A stretch of DNA of 64,000 nucleotides from Arthrobacter silvisoli (GCF_003369445.1 NZ_QRCU01000078.1:1-64000), one strand, 5' to 3'. Counted from the first letter of the stretch, positions 1 to 10,434 are shown. Notes: generated by a model not told the origin, from the letters alone. Made by a program: numbers and translations.

Positions 1-20
1 CGCCCACCGGAAGGTGGGCG
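1..20 (-). terminator. Hairpin downstream of the DUF2004 gene
   Basis: A perfect 8-bp inverted repeat (CGCCCACC / GGTGGGCG) closed by a GGAA tetraloop lies just past the stop codon of the leftward DUF2004 gene. There is no T tract in view, so it is a likely but not certain intrinsic terminator. It may also serve a gene outside the window. Confidence 0.55.
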
Positions 21-46
21 GCCGCCGTCGTTGTTGAAGCGGATCC

Positions 47-553
47 TCAGGATTCCCAGAGGATCTCGTCGTCCACCACTCCATCTTCATCGGCGGCCGC
101 TACCAGGATTTCGTCCGTGAAGTGGGAGCCCAGGGTGAAGTCGAGGACGAAGTAGCGCTCCGGCTGCCCGGGGTAGATGCCTACGTGCCCGAGCTTGAGC
201 GCCTTGAGGAAAACGTCGTGGGTCAGTTCGTCCTTGTCGCGGACGCCGAACACGGCTTCCAGCTGCTCTTCCTTGAGCTGCGTGGAATGGAAGTGCAGGA
301 ACTGCTGCGAGTTGGTGCCCTCCTGTTCGAGCTCGTCGGCGATCATGTCGCGGACCTGCTCGACCAGTTCGGGAAGATAGCCCAGACGGTAGTCCACCTT
401 GTGCAGGGCCCGCTCGTCGAAGTGGTCGTGGGCACCCACATTAAGGTCAAGTTCCAGGGGAGTTCCAGCGAGCTCATGCGAGGCCACGTAGCAGTGTTCA
501 CGCCCGTGGTTGAGCTCAATCTCCCCGAAATGTTTGCTCGCTACCTTGCTCAT
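47..553 (-). CDS. DUF2004 domain-containing protein
   Basis: A 168-residue acidic, soluble protein with no signal peptide or membrane segment. The opening pattern (SKHFGEIELN then LELDLNVGAHD) and the later YFVLDFTLG segment resemble the DUF2004 family, whose function is unknown. The ATG at 553 has only a weak ribosome-binding site. The gene lies about 50 bases downstream of the LysR gene on the same strand and could be read through from it, but nothing links the two functionally. Family assignment is by eye; the frame is long, uninterrupted and has the expected codon bias. Confidence 0.7.
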   Translation of the reverse strand: MSKVASKHFGEIELNHGREHCYVASHELAGTPLELDLNVGAHDHFDERALHKVDYRLGYLPELVEQVRDMIADELEQEGTNSQQFLHFHSTQLKEEQLEAVFGVRDKDELTHDVFLKALKLGHVGIYPGQPERYFVLDFTLGSHFTDEILVAAADEDGVVDDEILWES

Positions 554-603
554 GCCAACAATCTAGACCCAAAGAACCAGCCTGTTCCAGCATCCCGGGA
601 AAT

Positions 604-1581
604 TCACTGGCTGCGCTGCGGTCGTGGCTTCCCGGCCGGGCGCCCGGCCGCCGGCTGAGCCTTTGCCGTGGGGGCCAGGGACGCCCCGCGCAGTGTGTCA
701 GCGAGCAGTTCCGTGAAGAGCTGCACCTGCGCAGTGCGCTTTTCGTTGATGAGCAATGCGAAGACGTTCCGGGCCAGCCGGATGTCCGGCACGTCCAGGA
801 CGACGACGCCGGCGGGCCGGTGCCGGAGCGCCAGTTCCGGTACCAGCGCGGCGCCCAGGCCCGCTGCCGCCATTTCGAGGCTGGCGTGGAAGTCGTCGCT
901 GTAGGCCACCACCCGCGGGTGGAGGTTGCAGCTGGCGAAAAGCCGCTCGATCACCAGTGCGTCGCTTGTCCCTGGGTGGTGGATGATCCACGGCATGTCC
1001 GAGAGCTGGGCGGCCTGCATTTCGGCATCCTCCCGGATCCCCCAGGACGCGGGCAGGACCACCCGGAAGTCGTCGTCGCCGATCCACTGCCGGTCCAGGG
1101 TGTGCGGCCACGCCAGTCCCGACTGGCCCACCTGGTAGACGAGCGCGACGTCGAGGTCACCGCCGGTGCGCAGGCCCTGGATGGTCTGCGCGGGTTCGGC
1201 CACGGAGACCCGCAGCTCGATGCCGAGGTCGTTCCAGCGCGGGTTCCGCAGGATGTCCGGCAGCACGTAGGTGGCCAGGCTGGGGAAGATGCCGAGCCTG
1301 AGTTCCTGGGCGGGGGAGTCCTGGCTCCTGGACGCCGCGGCGAGCAGCGCCTCGACGTCGGTGAGCACCTTCGAGGCGTGCCGCACCATGGTGAAGGCGG
1401 CTTCGGTGGGTACCACGCTGCGGGCGGAGCGGTGGAAGAGTTCGACGCCGGTGTCCCGTTCCAGGGCAGCCATCTGCTGGGAGACCGCCGACGCGGTGTA
1501 CCCCAGCCGTGTGGCCGCGGCAGCAAAGGATCCAAGCCGCGTCACCTCGAGGAGAGTGCGCAGGTGGAGGAGGTTGACCAT
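604..1581 (-). CDS. LysR-family transcriptional regulator
   Basis: A 325-residue LysR-type regulator. Residues 1-60 form the winged helix-turn-helix, with the typical pattern LRTLLEVTRLGSFAAAA then TASAVSQQMAALE and LFHRSAR; residues about 90-295 form the periplasmic-binding-like effector domain. The frame is open 44 codons further upstream, but the ATG at 1581 gives the standard LysR N-terminus (MVNLLHLRTL) and has AAAGGA about seven bases upstream, so it was chosen. The effector is unknown. LysR proteins often control a divergent neighbour, which here would be the nrd operon about 470 bases away; that link is not demonstrated. The Pro/Gly-rich tail after residue 300 looks disordered. Confidence 0.85.
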   Translation of the reverse strand: MVNLLHLRTLLEVTRLGSFAAAATRLGYTASAVSQQMAALERDTGVELFHRSARSVVPTEAAFTMVRHASKVLTDVEALLAAASRSQDSPAQELRLGIFPSLATYVLPDILRNPRWNDLGIELRVSVAEPAQTIQGLRTGGDLDVALVYQVGQSGLAWPHTLDRQWIGDDDFRVVLPASWGIREDAEMQAAQLSDMPWIIHHPGTSDALVIERLFASCNLHPRVVAYSDDFHASLEMAAAGLGAALVPELALRHRPAGVVVLDVPDIRLARNVFALLINEKRTAQVQLFTELLADTLRGASLAPTAKAQPAAGRPAGKPRPQRSQ

Positions 1582-1755
1582 CAGTGATCCTTTGGCTGGG
1601 GCGGGCGAATTCCGTGCCAAGCCAGTGTAGCCGGGCCCCGGCCGCAGGGTTCCAGGCGGGGCCTGGCCGCGGAGTGCCGTGGTCCAGGACACGTGGCGCG
1701 CTGTCCACGACACGCCGGGGACACTGCGACACGCGGGGAATTAAATGTGGTTAAC

Positions 1756-1776
1756 CAATCCACAGGGTGTGGATTG
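1756..1776. promoter_or_regulatory. Perfect 9+3+9 palindrome, paired DnaA-box-like halves
   Basis: CAATCCACA, GGG, TGTGGATTG is a perfect inverted repeat. Each half contains ATCCACA, the last seven bases of the DnaA-box consensus (TTATCCACA, or TTGTCCACA in high-GC actinobacteria). It could be a DnaA-responsive element for nrd expression, as known for E. coli nrdAB, or simply the LysR operator. The function is inferred. Confidence 0.4.
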
Positions 1777-1891
1777 AACTACCACTTTTGGCGGATTTCC
1801 GGCCATTTTTCCTGCCCCTGCCTGTGGACTACCGGTGTGTTAAATGACATACTTGTAATACATCATCTTGGGGTCCGCGCCAGCTGCTTGC

Positions 1892-1903
1892 ACTACATGT
1901 AGT
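1892..1903. promoter_or_regulatory. NrdR-box-like palindrome upstream of nrdH
   Basis: ACTACATGTAGT is a perfect 12-base palindrome about 150 bases before nrdH; with one more base on the left it reads CACTACATGTAGT, close to the NrdR consensus ACACTATATATAGTGT. NrdR boxes usually come in pairs. A weaker partner, TACTTGTA inside the imperfect palindrome at 1844-1863, lies about 44 bases upstream centre to centre. Repression of nrdHIEF by NrdR when dNTP pools are high is the expected role. Confidence 0.6.
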
Positions 1904-2050
1904 ATCGATTTACGGATTGGGCGGGAAACCAGCACAAGACAGACAAGAGCTACAGCTGCCATAGCAGCAAGCGGGCCGGCATCGGATTCAGGAGCTTCCG
2001 GCATAGGCCTGCTGAATACGAAGAAGACTCCAACTGAGGGGACAGGGATC

Positions 2051-2293
2051 ATGACCGTCACGGTTTACACGAAGCCGGCCTGTGTTCAGTGCAACGCGAC
2101 CTACCGGGCGCTGGACAAGAAGGGCATCGCCTACCAGAGCGTTGACATCTCCCAGGATGCCGAAGCCCTTGAGCGACTGAAGGCCCTCGGCTACATGCAG
2201 GCCCCCGTTGTGGTGACCGAGAAGGACCACTGGTCGGGGTTCCGCCCGGACAAGATCGAAGAACTGGCCGTCGCGGCAGCTTCGGTGGCCTAG
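2051..2293 (+). CDS. nrdH: Glutaredoxin-like protein NrdH
   Basis: An 80-residue thioredoxin-fold electron donor for class Ib ribonucleotide reductase. The redox motif CVQC is at residues 11-14, and the NrdH signature WSGFRPDKI is near the C-terminus. The frame is open upstream, but the ATG at 2051 gives the family length and N-terminus and is preceded by purine-rich GGGGACAGGGATC. It is the first gene of the nrdH-nrdI-nrdE-nrdF operon. NrdH normally re-reduces the C-terminal cysteine pair of NrdE, using thioredoxin reductase. Confidence 0.95.
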   Translation: MTVTVYTKPACVQCNATYRALDKKGIAYQSVDISQDAEALERLKALGYMQAPVVVTEKDHWSGFRPDKIEELAVAAASVA

Positions 2294-2359
2294 CTTTTCC
2301 TGGACCCAGTTCCCGGTACAGGCCACCGCCAAGGATTTACACGAGGTGAGGTGACCCCC

Positions 2360-2830
2360 ATGGCAGCGCTGGCAACAGCACCTGCACGTACCGACGGTGA
2401 AACCGTCAGGACGAGGAGTCACCTCATCTATTTTTCCTCCACCTCGGAGAACACCCGGCGCTTTGTCCGGAAACTGGGCAGGCACGCGGCCCGGATCCCC
2501 CTTTACGCCAAGGATGCACCGCTGCTCGCATCAGAACCTTATGTGCTTGTGGTGCCGACTTACGGCGGCACCAACGGCGAAGGCTCGGTGCCCAAGCAGG
2601 TGATCAGGTTCCTGAACAACCCGCAGAACAGGGCGCTGATCCGCGGCGTCATCGGAGCAGGGAACATGAACTTCGCGGACAACTACTGTGCCGCCGGCGA
2701 CATCATCGCGGCGAAGTGCAAGGTTCCGCACCTCTATAAATTCGAACTTATGGGAACCCCGGAAGACGTCGACCGGGTAAACCAAGGATTGGACAAGTTT
2801 TGGACACTACTGTCGCAGAAACAGAAGTAA
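2360..2830 (+). CDS. nrdI: Class Ib RNR flavodoxin NrdI
   Basis: A 156-residue flavodoxin-like protein that supplies the oxidant used to assemble the Mn(III)2-tyrosyl radical cofactor of NrdF. The FMN phosphate loop [12 protein letters not shown] is near residues 24-35, followed by the typical [13 protein letters not shown] segment. A GTG nine bases upstream is also in frame, but the ATG at 2360 has GAGGTGA at a better spacing and is preferred. The 3' end overlaps nrdE by 31 bases, implying coupled translation. Confidence 0.93.
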   Translation: MAALATAPARTDGETVRTRSHLIYFSSTSENTRRFVRKLGRHAARIPLYAKDAPLLASEPYVLVVPTYGGTNGEGSVPKQVIRFLNNPQNRALIRGVIGAGNMNFADNYCAAGDIIAAKCKVPHLYKFELMGTPEDVDRVNQGLDKFWTLLSQKQK

Positions 2831-4986
2831 CGCCGTCCGTGGAAACCGGCCAGGACAAGAAGCCGCTTCCCGAGGCCTACAAGGGCCTGGGCTATCACGA
2901 GCTCAACGCGATGCTGAACCTCTACGGGGCGGACGGCAGGATCCAGTTCGAAGCCGACCGCGAGGCTGCGCACCAGTACTTCCTGCAGCACGTCAACAAC
3001 AACACGGTGTTCTTCCACGACCTGGAAGAGAAGCTCGACTACCTGGTGAAGAACCAGTACTACGAGCGCGAAACCCTCGACCAGTACACGATGAACTTCA
3101 TCCGCGAGCTGTTCAACCGTGCCTACAAGAAGAAGTTCCGTTTCGAGACCTTCCTGGGCGCCTTCAAGTTCTACACCTCCTACACGCTGAAGACCTTCGA
3201 CGGCAAGCGGTTCCTGGAGCGCTACGAAGACCGCGTCTGCATGGTGGCGCTGCACCTGGGCCGCGGCAACGAGGAACTCGCCACCCGCCTGGTGGACGAG
3301 ATCATCGACGGCCGTTTCCAGCCGGCCACCCCCACGTTCCTTAACGCCGGCAAGGCCCAGCGCGGCGAGCTGGTCTCCTGCTTCCTGCTGCGCATTGAGG
3401 ACAACATGGAGTCGATCGCCCGCGGCATCAACTCCGCCCTGCAGCTGTCCAAGCGCGGCGGCGGCGTGGCGCTGTCGCTGACCAACATCCGCGAGCACGG
3501 CGCACCGATCAAGCAGATCGAGAACCAGTCCTCGGGCGTCATCCCCGTGATGAAGCTCCTCGAAGACAGCTTCTCCTACGCCAACCAGCTCGGCGCCCGC
3601 CAGGGTGCGGGAGCTGTGTACCTGCACGCCCACCACCCGGACATCTACCGCTTCCTGGACACCAAGCGCGAGAACGCTGACGAGAAGATCCGCATCAAGA
3701 CTCTTTCGCTCGGCGTCGTGATCCCCGACATCACCTTCGAGCTGGCCAAGAAGAACGAGGACATGTACCTGTTCTCCCCGTACGACGTCGAACGCGTCTA
3801 CGGCGTGCCGTTCTCCGACATCTCAGTCACCGAGAAGTACTACGAGATGGTGGACGACTCCCGGATCAAGAAGACCAAGATCAACGCCCGCGAGTTCTTC
3901 CAGACCCTTGCGGAGATCCAGTTCGAATCCGGCTACCCGTACATCATGTTCGAAGACACCGTGAACCGGGCGAACCCGATCGCCGGCAGGATCACCATGA
4001 GCAACCTGTGCTCGGAGATCCTGCAGGTGTCCACGCCGTCCATCTACGCAGAGGACCTCAGCTACGAGACCGTCGGCAAGGACATCTCCTGCAACCTGGG
4101 CTCGATGAACATCGCCAAGACCATGGACTCCCCGGACTTCGGCGCCTCCATCGAGACGTCCATCCGCGCCCTGTCCGCCGTCTCGGACATGTCCTACATC
4201 AACTCGGTGCCGTCCATCGCCCAGGGCAACGCCCAGAGCCACGCGATCGGCCTCGGCCAGATGAACCTGCACGGCTACCTTGCCCGCGAGCGGGTCCACT
4301 ACGGTTCCGAAGAGGGCCTGGACTTCACGAACATCTACTTCTACACGGTGCTGTTCCACGCGCTGCGGGCCTCCAACAAGCTCGCCATCGAGACGGGGGA
4401 GAAGTTCGGCGGTTTCGAGGACTCCAAGTACGCCAGCGGCGAGTTCTTCGACAAGTACACCGAGCAGGAATGGGTTCCGGAAACCGAGCGCGTCCGCGAA
4501 CTGTTCGCCGGCCACCACATCCCCACCCAGGATGACTGGCGCGAGCTGAAGGCCTCTGTCATGGAGCACGGCATCTACAACCAGAACCTGCAGGCCGTGC
4601 CGCCCACCGGCTCCATCAGCTACATCAACAACTCCACCTCGTCGATCCACCCGGTGGCCGCCAAGATCGAAATCCGCAAGGAAGGCAAGATCGGCCGCGT
4701 CTACTACCCGGCGCCGTACCTCACCAACGAGAACCTGGACTACTACCAGGACGCGTACGAGATCGGCTACGAGAAGATCATCGACACCTACGCCGCCGCC
4801 ACGCAGCACGTGGACCAGGGCCTGTCCCTGACGCTGTTCTTCAAGGACACTGCCACCACGCGTGACATCAACAAGGCCCAGATCTACGCCTGGCGCAAGG
4901 GCATCAAGACGCTCTACTACATCCGCCTCCGCCAGCTCGCGCTGGAAGGGACCGAGGTGGAGGGTTGTGTTTCGTGTGCCTTGTGA
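2800..4986 (+). CDS. nrdE: Class Ib ribonucleoside-diphosphate reductase, alpha subunit
   Basis: A 728-residue catalytic subunit that reduces NDPs to dNDPs. The catalytic triad is visible as N402-x-C404-x-E406 (NLCSEI); C194 (VSCFLL) is the expected first redox cysteine, and the PPTGSIS loop and the C-terminal relay pair C723/C726 (CVSC) are present. No ATP-cone domain and no intein insertion are seen, and the length fits NrdE. The start is a TTG inside the nrdI reading frame with AAGGA upstream; the next in-frame ATG would remove about 35 conserved-looking residues. NrdF, its partner, is separated from it by a homing endonuclease gene. Confidence 0.95.
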   Translation: MDTTVAETEVTPSVETGQDKKPLPEAYKGLGYHELNAMLNLYGADGRIQFEADREAAHQYFLQHVNNNTVFFHDLEEKLDYLVKNQYYERETLDQYTMNFIRELFNRAYKKKFRFETFLGAFKFYTSYTLKTFDGKRFLERYEDRVCMVALHLGRGNEELATRLVDEIIDGRFQPATPTFLNAGKAQRGELVSCFLLRIEDNMESIARGINSALQLSKRGGGVALSLTNIREHGAPIKQIENQSSGVIPVMKLLEDSFSYANQLGARQGAGAVYLHAHHPDIYRFLDTKRENADEKIRIKTLSLGVVIPDITFELAKKNEDMYLFSPYDVERVYGVPFSDISVTEKYYEMVDDSRIKKTKINAREFFQTLAEIQFESGYPYIMFEDTVNRANPIAGRITMSNLCSEILQVSTPSIYAEDLSYETVGKDISCNLGSMNIAKTMDSPDFGASIETSIRALSAVSDMSYINSVPSIAQGNAQSHAIGLGQMNLHGYLARERVHYGSEEGLDFTNIYFYTVLFHALRASNKLAIETGEKFGGFEDSKYASGEFFDKYTEQEWVPETERVRELFAGHHIPTQDDWRELKASVMEHGIYNQNLQAVPPTGSISYINNSTSSIHPVAAKIEIRKEGKIGRVYYPAPYLTNENLDYYQDAYEIGYEKIIDTYAAATQHVDQGLSLTLFFKDTATTRDINKAQIYAWRKGIKTLYYIRLRQLALEGTEVEGCVSCAL

Positions 4987-5021
4987 CAACTGAAATCGGT
5001 TGATTTTAGGGAGTTGAACTG

Positions 5022-6784
<1,763 letters not shown>

Positions 6785-6803
6785 TTCTTCCTGGAGATGA
6801 GCG

Positions 6804-6842
6804 ACGGCGGTTGGCTGGCTTTGGCTGGCCGGCCGCCGTTTT
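6804..6842 (+). terminator. Intrinsic terminator after nrdF
   Basis: ACGGCGG at 6804-6810 pairs with CCGCCGT at 6833-6839, with further pairing possible in between, and the right arm runs into TTTT. The position about 20 bases past the nrdF stop fits termination of the nrd operon. Confidence 0.65.
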
Positions 6843-6910
6843 GCTTGTCGCGGAGCTGGGCGGATCAACCTATCTGCACATCTGAATCCTCTTAATGCAG
6901 ATTCTTGTCT

Positions 6911-7208
6911 ATGACTACAGTCAGCGTGTCGAATGCGCGTGCCCATCTTCCAGCGTTGCTGAACGCTGTTGCTGACGAGCCGGTGTTCATTGAACGGCGG
7001 GGTCACCGGGCGGCGGTGATCATTTCCCCGGAGCGCTACGAACAGATGCTTGACGCGCTCGAGGAGCAGGAGGATGTCGCCGCTTTCGATGCCTCGCTGC
7101 GTACATCCGCAAGAACAGAAAGGAATCCAGGGCGCAATCACGCTGTTGGGACAGGACCCGCGGCCTCCTGCCTCAAGGGCACTGCCCGGCCGTCCGGGTT
7201 ACAGATAA
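6911..7208 (+). pseudogene. Remnant phd/relB-relE toxin-antitoxin module
   Basis: Residues 1 to about 62 from the ATG at 6911 are a normal Phd/YefM-type antitoxin N-terminus (VSNARAHLPALLNAV, then RAAVIISPERYEQML, then EDVAAFDASL). The antitoxin tail is missing. In the next frame, from about 7104 to the TAA at 7206-7208, the reading is RelE toxin-like (KGIQGAITLLGQDPRPPAS then RPGYR), ending where a RelE protein would continue with its catalytic strand. A deletion therefore seems to have joined the antitoxin to the middle of the toxin out of frame. The antitoxin part might still be translated, but no toxin can be made. Confidence 0.7.
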
Positions 7209-7282
7209 GCGTGGCGGTCGGGAACGCATCGCCCAGGTGGCCGGCGCAGCCACCGAGGTCGTCGGAGTGGGAACGGTGGGCC

Positions 7283-7611
7283 TCATCGACAAACGACAAT
7301 GATGTTCCGTCGGTCCGAAAGCAACAGGTGCTCGGTTCCTGAGTCCCTTTCGGCTTTGCTGCGTCCGAACTTCAGCAGCGTGGTGAAGGAGATGCCGCCG
7401 GTGGTGCGGTAGCCGAGCCGCTGCAATGCGTCCATGAGCCGGGGCCGGATGAGCAGTTCGTCCCAGCTGTCCCGTTCCCCGGTGCCGGGTACGATCTGAT
7501 CGCCGGCTTTGGGTTTCCCAGCCGAGCTCGCCCAGGAGGTCGAGGATGAGGCCCTCCGGTCGGCTTCGGAAGAGCCCGCCGGATGAATGTGTCCTGCAAA
7601 GTGCCTGTCAC
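7283..7611 (-). pseudogene. Remnant of type I restriction endonuclease subunit R
   Basis: Three frames hold successive pieces of an HsdR-like protein. A GTG at 7611 overlaps the stop of the DUF1016 gene as GTGA and begins VTGTLQDTF; another frame reads EGLILDLLGELGWETQ, typical of the HsdR N-terminus; a third reads ERDSWDELLIRPRLMDAL and then jumps to TTGGISFTTLLKFG and LLSDRRNIIVV, the helicase region just before the DEAH box, where it stops. Several frameshifts and one large internal deletion are needed to explain this. It was probably co-transcribed with the DUF1016 gene upstream. No hsdM or hsdS is in the window. Confidence 0.7.
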
Positions 7612-8771
7612 GGTGAGTCCCCGTGAGTAACCGTTGTGGTGCTGATGTCCTGCGAGAGTTCGGCTTCGAGCTCTTCGATGCTGGGCAAGGTCGTTGCGAA
7701 TTCTTCGGGCAATGATTCCACAATTTCGGTCTTCCACTCGGAGACGCCTATGGGCATTTGTGTCGTCCGAAGGGCATACTCAGCCACGAGGTCGTTTTTG
7801 GATTTGCACAGCAGCAGGCCGATGGTGGGTTTGTCGTCCTGGTGCGCCAGCAGGTCATCCACCGCGGCCATATACATGCCGAGCTGGCCGAGGTAGCTCG
7901 GGTCGAACTTGCTCGCCTTGAGTTCGATGACCACATAGGCGCGGAGTTTTAGGTGGTAGAAGAGCAAGTCCGTGAAAAACTCGTCTTCATCGATGACCAG
8001 GCGCACTTGCCGGCCGACGAAAGCAAAGCCCTGGCCGAGTTCCAGCAGGAACTTTTGGATGTGGTCCACGAGTTGGTTTTCGAGCTCGCGCTCGTTTCGC
8101 CTGTCCGACATGGAGACGAAATCGAAGACGTACGGGTCCTTGAATGACTGCTGCGCCAGGTCAGAATCCTCTGGTGGCAGGGTCGCGACGAAGTTGCTGA
8201 TCGCCTTGCCGGAACGCTCCATACGCTTGGTCTCGATGTGATGGACCATGACGTTGCGGGACCAGCCATGTTCGACGGCGGCCGCAGCGTACCAAAGGCG
8301 TGCTTCAGGATTGTCGAGCTTCTCAAGGAGGGCGATGTGGTGATACCACGGCAATTGTGCAAGCGGCGCTTGCACAATTGATTCCGCCGCCCAAGCTGTT
8401 GCAAACGCCCGCATGTACTTCAGGTTTCTAGGCGAGAAGCCCGTGGCGTCGGGATGCTGGCTTCGGAGGTCTGCCGACAACCGATCAATAATCTTCGTCC
8501 CCCAGCCTTCGCTGCTTTGCCGGCTAAGGATCTCGCGCCCGATCGCCAAGTAGCTGTTCAAGAGTTCCTTGTTTGCGGCAGCGATAACTTTCGAACGGCC
8601 TGTGGTGACCTGCCGCGATACGGAGGCAAGCAGTTCGGGGTACCAGGCGGGCATGCCGCTTTTTGCCGGGGTCCCGGGAAATGAGGCGCCGGTGGTGGCG
8701 TCCTTCCGGGTGCCGGGACCGATGCCCAGTCCCTTTGAATCTGCCGGGTTCTGCTTACTCGGAGTCGGCAT
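7608..8771 (-). CDS. PDDEXK nuclease domain protein, YhcG/DUF1016 family
   Basis: A 387-residue protein matching the YhcG (DUF1016) family. Residues 40-210 form the DUF1016 N-terminal helical domain (LLNSYLAIGREI, then GFSPRNLKYMRAFA and LPWYHHIALLEKL). The C-terminal half carries the PD-(D/E)XK core: D in the EFFTDLLFYH strand and ELK in YVVIELKASKFDP. These proteins are restriction-endonuclease-like and often sit in or next to type I restriction-modification loci, which fits the hsdR remnant immediately downstream. The gene is intact, in contrast to the broken second copy at about 18.9-19.75 kb. Cellular role: probably defence or DNA turnover, by inference. Confidence 0.85.
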   Translation of the reverse strand: MPTPSKQNPADSKGLGIGPGTRKDATTGASFPGTPAKSGMPAWYPELLASVSRQVTTGRSKVIAAANKELLNSYLAIGREILSRQSSEGWGTKIIDRLSADLRSQHPDATGFSPRNLKYMRAFATAWAAESIVQAPLAQLPWYHHIALLEKLDNPEARLWYAAAAVEHGWSRNVMVHHIETKRMERSGKAISNFVATLPPEDSDLAQQSFKDPYVFDFVSMSDRRNERELENQLVDHIQKFLLELGQGFAFVGRQVRLVIDEDEFFTDLLFYHLKLRAYVVIELKASKFDPSYLGQLGMYMAAVDDLLAHQDDKPTIGLLLCKSKNDLVAEYALRTTQMPIGVSEWKTEIVESLPEEFATTLPSIEELEAELSQDISTTTVTHGDSP

Positions 8772-9221
8772 GGCTGGACCTTTCCACGATTGCTTTGCTT
8801 GCCTTCAAGCTACCCATCGGGTCTGACATATTGACGGACGTAGGGACCGTGGAGATCGTGCAATGCCTTACACAAGGCCGTCGATGAACTGCACCTGGCC
8901 GGTACGGTCCACAGAACCGCGGGGCCGGACGCCTTGTCCCACGAACCCGATCCCGCAGGAAGCTGCCCGGATTCAGATTCCGGGCTGACCAAGGCGGCGC
9001 CCCGGAGCCTCATGTGGCTGCGGGGCGCGTTTGCGGGCCATGATCCTGCTTTCCGTCAAGCTTCTCTGCCTCCCACGCCCTGAGGTGCGGTCACCTTCGA
9101 GGCGCGATCCACTCTGCCTGATTTCGCTTTTGGGCACTAGGGGCCGAAGTCCCACAGCGGCTTCCAGCTTCCGGCGCCGGCCCCCGCTTGCAGGAACGCC
9201 GCTTGCAGGATCGGGCGGCGG
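8772..9221. other. 450-base stretch without a recognisable gene
   Basis: Short open frames exist on both strands but none has convincing codon bias, a ribosome-binding site or a recognisable motif. It lies between the DUF1016 gene and the end of the hemerythrin gene and may be further decayed island DNA. The first part must contain the promoter of the leftward DUF1016 gene. Confidence 0.5.
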
Positions 9222-9755
9222 TCAATGATGGCGCGTGCCGTCGTCGCGCGACTGCTCGTGCTGATGTGCGGGGCCGCCCACCAACTCGTGAAGTCCCTTG
9301 ACGGACTCCGCAAGCGAGAGCTCAGGGGACGCGGCAATGAAGGGCATCAGGAGGTGGTTCTCCTTCTCCAGGTGGAGCGCGAACACCCGTTGGATGACGG
9401 CTCCGGCGACGACAGCGGACAAGCCGCTGGAAATGCGCAGTTCCTCTACGAGGTCGACAATCACTTTGTGTTCCGCCAGCATCCCGTCGACGAGGAGCTT
9501 TCCCTCCGGCAGGGCGTGCGGGCCGGAGTACAGGGGTCCTTCTTCGGCAAGGGCGTGCGGGATCAGCTCGCCGTCGCACCAGGCCAGGAGGGCACCGTGG
9601 GCGGATTCGGCGGCGCCGGCATCGACTGCTTCAACAGCCTCCATGAGAACCGACACCAGCGCGGTGAGTTGCTTGAGCATTTCCGTGTGGTGTCTTTCAA
9701 CTGCCTGGAGTGCTTGCGCTTCGGAAGTGCTGTCTTTGCTCTTTCCCTTATCCAT
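9222..9755 (-). CDS. Hemerythrin domain-containing protein
   Basis: A 177-residue helical protein of the hemerythrin HHE type. Candidate diiron ligands lie in successive helices: ERHHTEMLKQL, LIPHALAEEGPLY, MLAEHKVIVDLVEEL and ALHLEKENHLLMPFI. Such proteins bind O2 or NO or sense redox state through a non-haem diiron site. The gene follows the membrane-protein gene by nine bases with AAGGAGG between them, so the two form an operon read leftward. The tail is His-rich and polar. Confidence 0.85.
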   Translation of the reverse strand: MDKGKSKDSTSEAQALQAVERHHTEMLKQLTALVSVLMEAVEAVDAGAAESAHGALLAWCDGELIPHALAEEGPLYSGPHALPEGKLLVDGMLAEHKVIVDLVEELRISSGLSAVVAGAVIQRVFALHLEKENHLLMPFIAASPELSLAESVKGLHELVGGPAHQHEQSRDDGTRHH

Positions 9756-9764
9756 GGTTCCTCA

Positions 9765-10253
9765 CTAGGCCTCCTTCGGATTGCCGCCGGCAGAACGCCC
9801 GTGCGGCGTTGACGCGGACTGTCCGCTCTCGACGCCCGAATGCCCGGGCGTGGGGACAAGCCCCAGCAGAACCATCAGGAAACCGAATTCCGCCAGCCCG
9901 GCGGTGAAGTAGAGGGCCTGAAGGAAGCTGAAAGGAACGAACACCATTTGGACGAAGATCCAGATGAGGAGTGCGAATCCCGCCACGGCTGCAAGGAATT
10001 CCGCCCAGCGCATCCTGCGGATCGTGAGAAGGAAGGCCCACAGCTGCGTGCCGCCTACGATGACAGCGAGCAGAAGGCCCGGGACCAGGTAGGAACTGAA
10101 GGGCGTGCCTTCGAGCAAGGCGGGAGGCAGGTAAACCTCAGCCGGTAACCCCAGTGACTCAGGGCCCAGCCATGCGCCCAGCACCATGAACAATCCGCCG
10201 GGGATTGCGGTCACGGCCACAAAACCTTGGGCGATCAATAAGCCTGCTCGCAT
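9765..10253 (-). CDS. Small integral membrane protein
   Basis: A 162-residue protein with about four hydrophobic segments (around residues 5-30, 55-75, 85-105 and 108-125) and a polar Pro/Gly/Ser-rich tail. I do not recognise the family. The frame extends 12 codons upstream to a TTG, but the ATG at 10253 has GGAGGA eight bases before it and gives a clean first membrane segment (LLIAQGFVAVTAIPGGLFMVLG). It is cotranscribed with the hemerythrin gene, so the two may act together, for example in oxygen or NO handling; that is inference only. Confidence 0.7.
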   Translation of the reverse strand: MRAGLLIAQGFVAVTAIPGGLFMVLGAWLGPESLGLPAEVYLPPALLEGTPFSSYLVPGLLLAVIVGGTQLWAFLLTIRRMRWAEFLAAVAGFALLIWIFVQMVFVPFSFLQALYFTAGLAEFGFLMVLLGLVPTPGHSGVESGQSASTPHGRSAGGNPKEA

Positions 10254-10434
10254 TTCCCGGTCCTCCAGCGTGATGAAGCGGACGGTCAATCGCGTCCTGG
10301 GTTCAATTGTCAGCAGGCATCGGACAGGCCGGCAGAGCCTTTGGTCCCGCTTCCGGTGGTCTTAAAGAAACCGGGCGGTGACATTCTCCGGACATTTCTT
10401 GACCGCCATGTGTGCTGCATGACAAGGTCGAGGC

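Larger units (their letters stand above)
1582..2050. promoter_or_regulatory. Divergent control region between lysR and nrdH
   Basis: This 469-base gap holds no convincing gene. It is more AT-rich than the coding DNA around it. It contains a perfect palindrome at 1756-1776, an imperfect one at 1844-1863 and an NrdR-box-like palindrome at 1892-1903, described separately. It must carry the promoters for the leftward LysR gene and the rightward nrd operon. No single -10/-35 pair stood out clearly enough to call. Confidence 0.6.

Noticed and set aside
7209-7282. Short plus-strand reading DKRGGRERIAQVAGAAT and following residues between the relE and hsdR remnants
   Set aside because: It looks protein-like but is too short and matches no family I can name; left unassigned.
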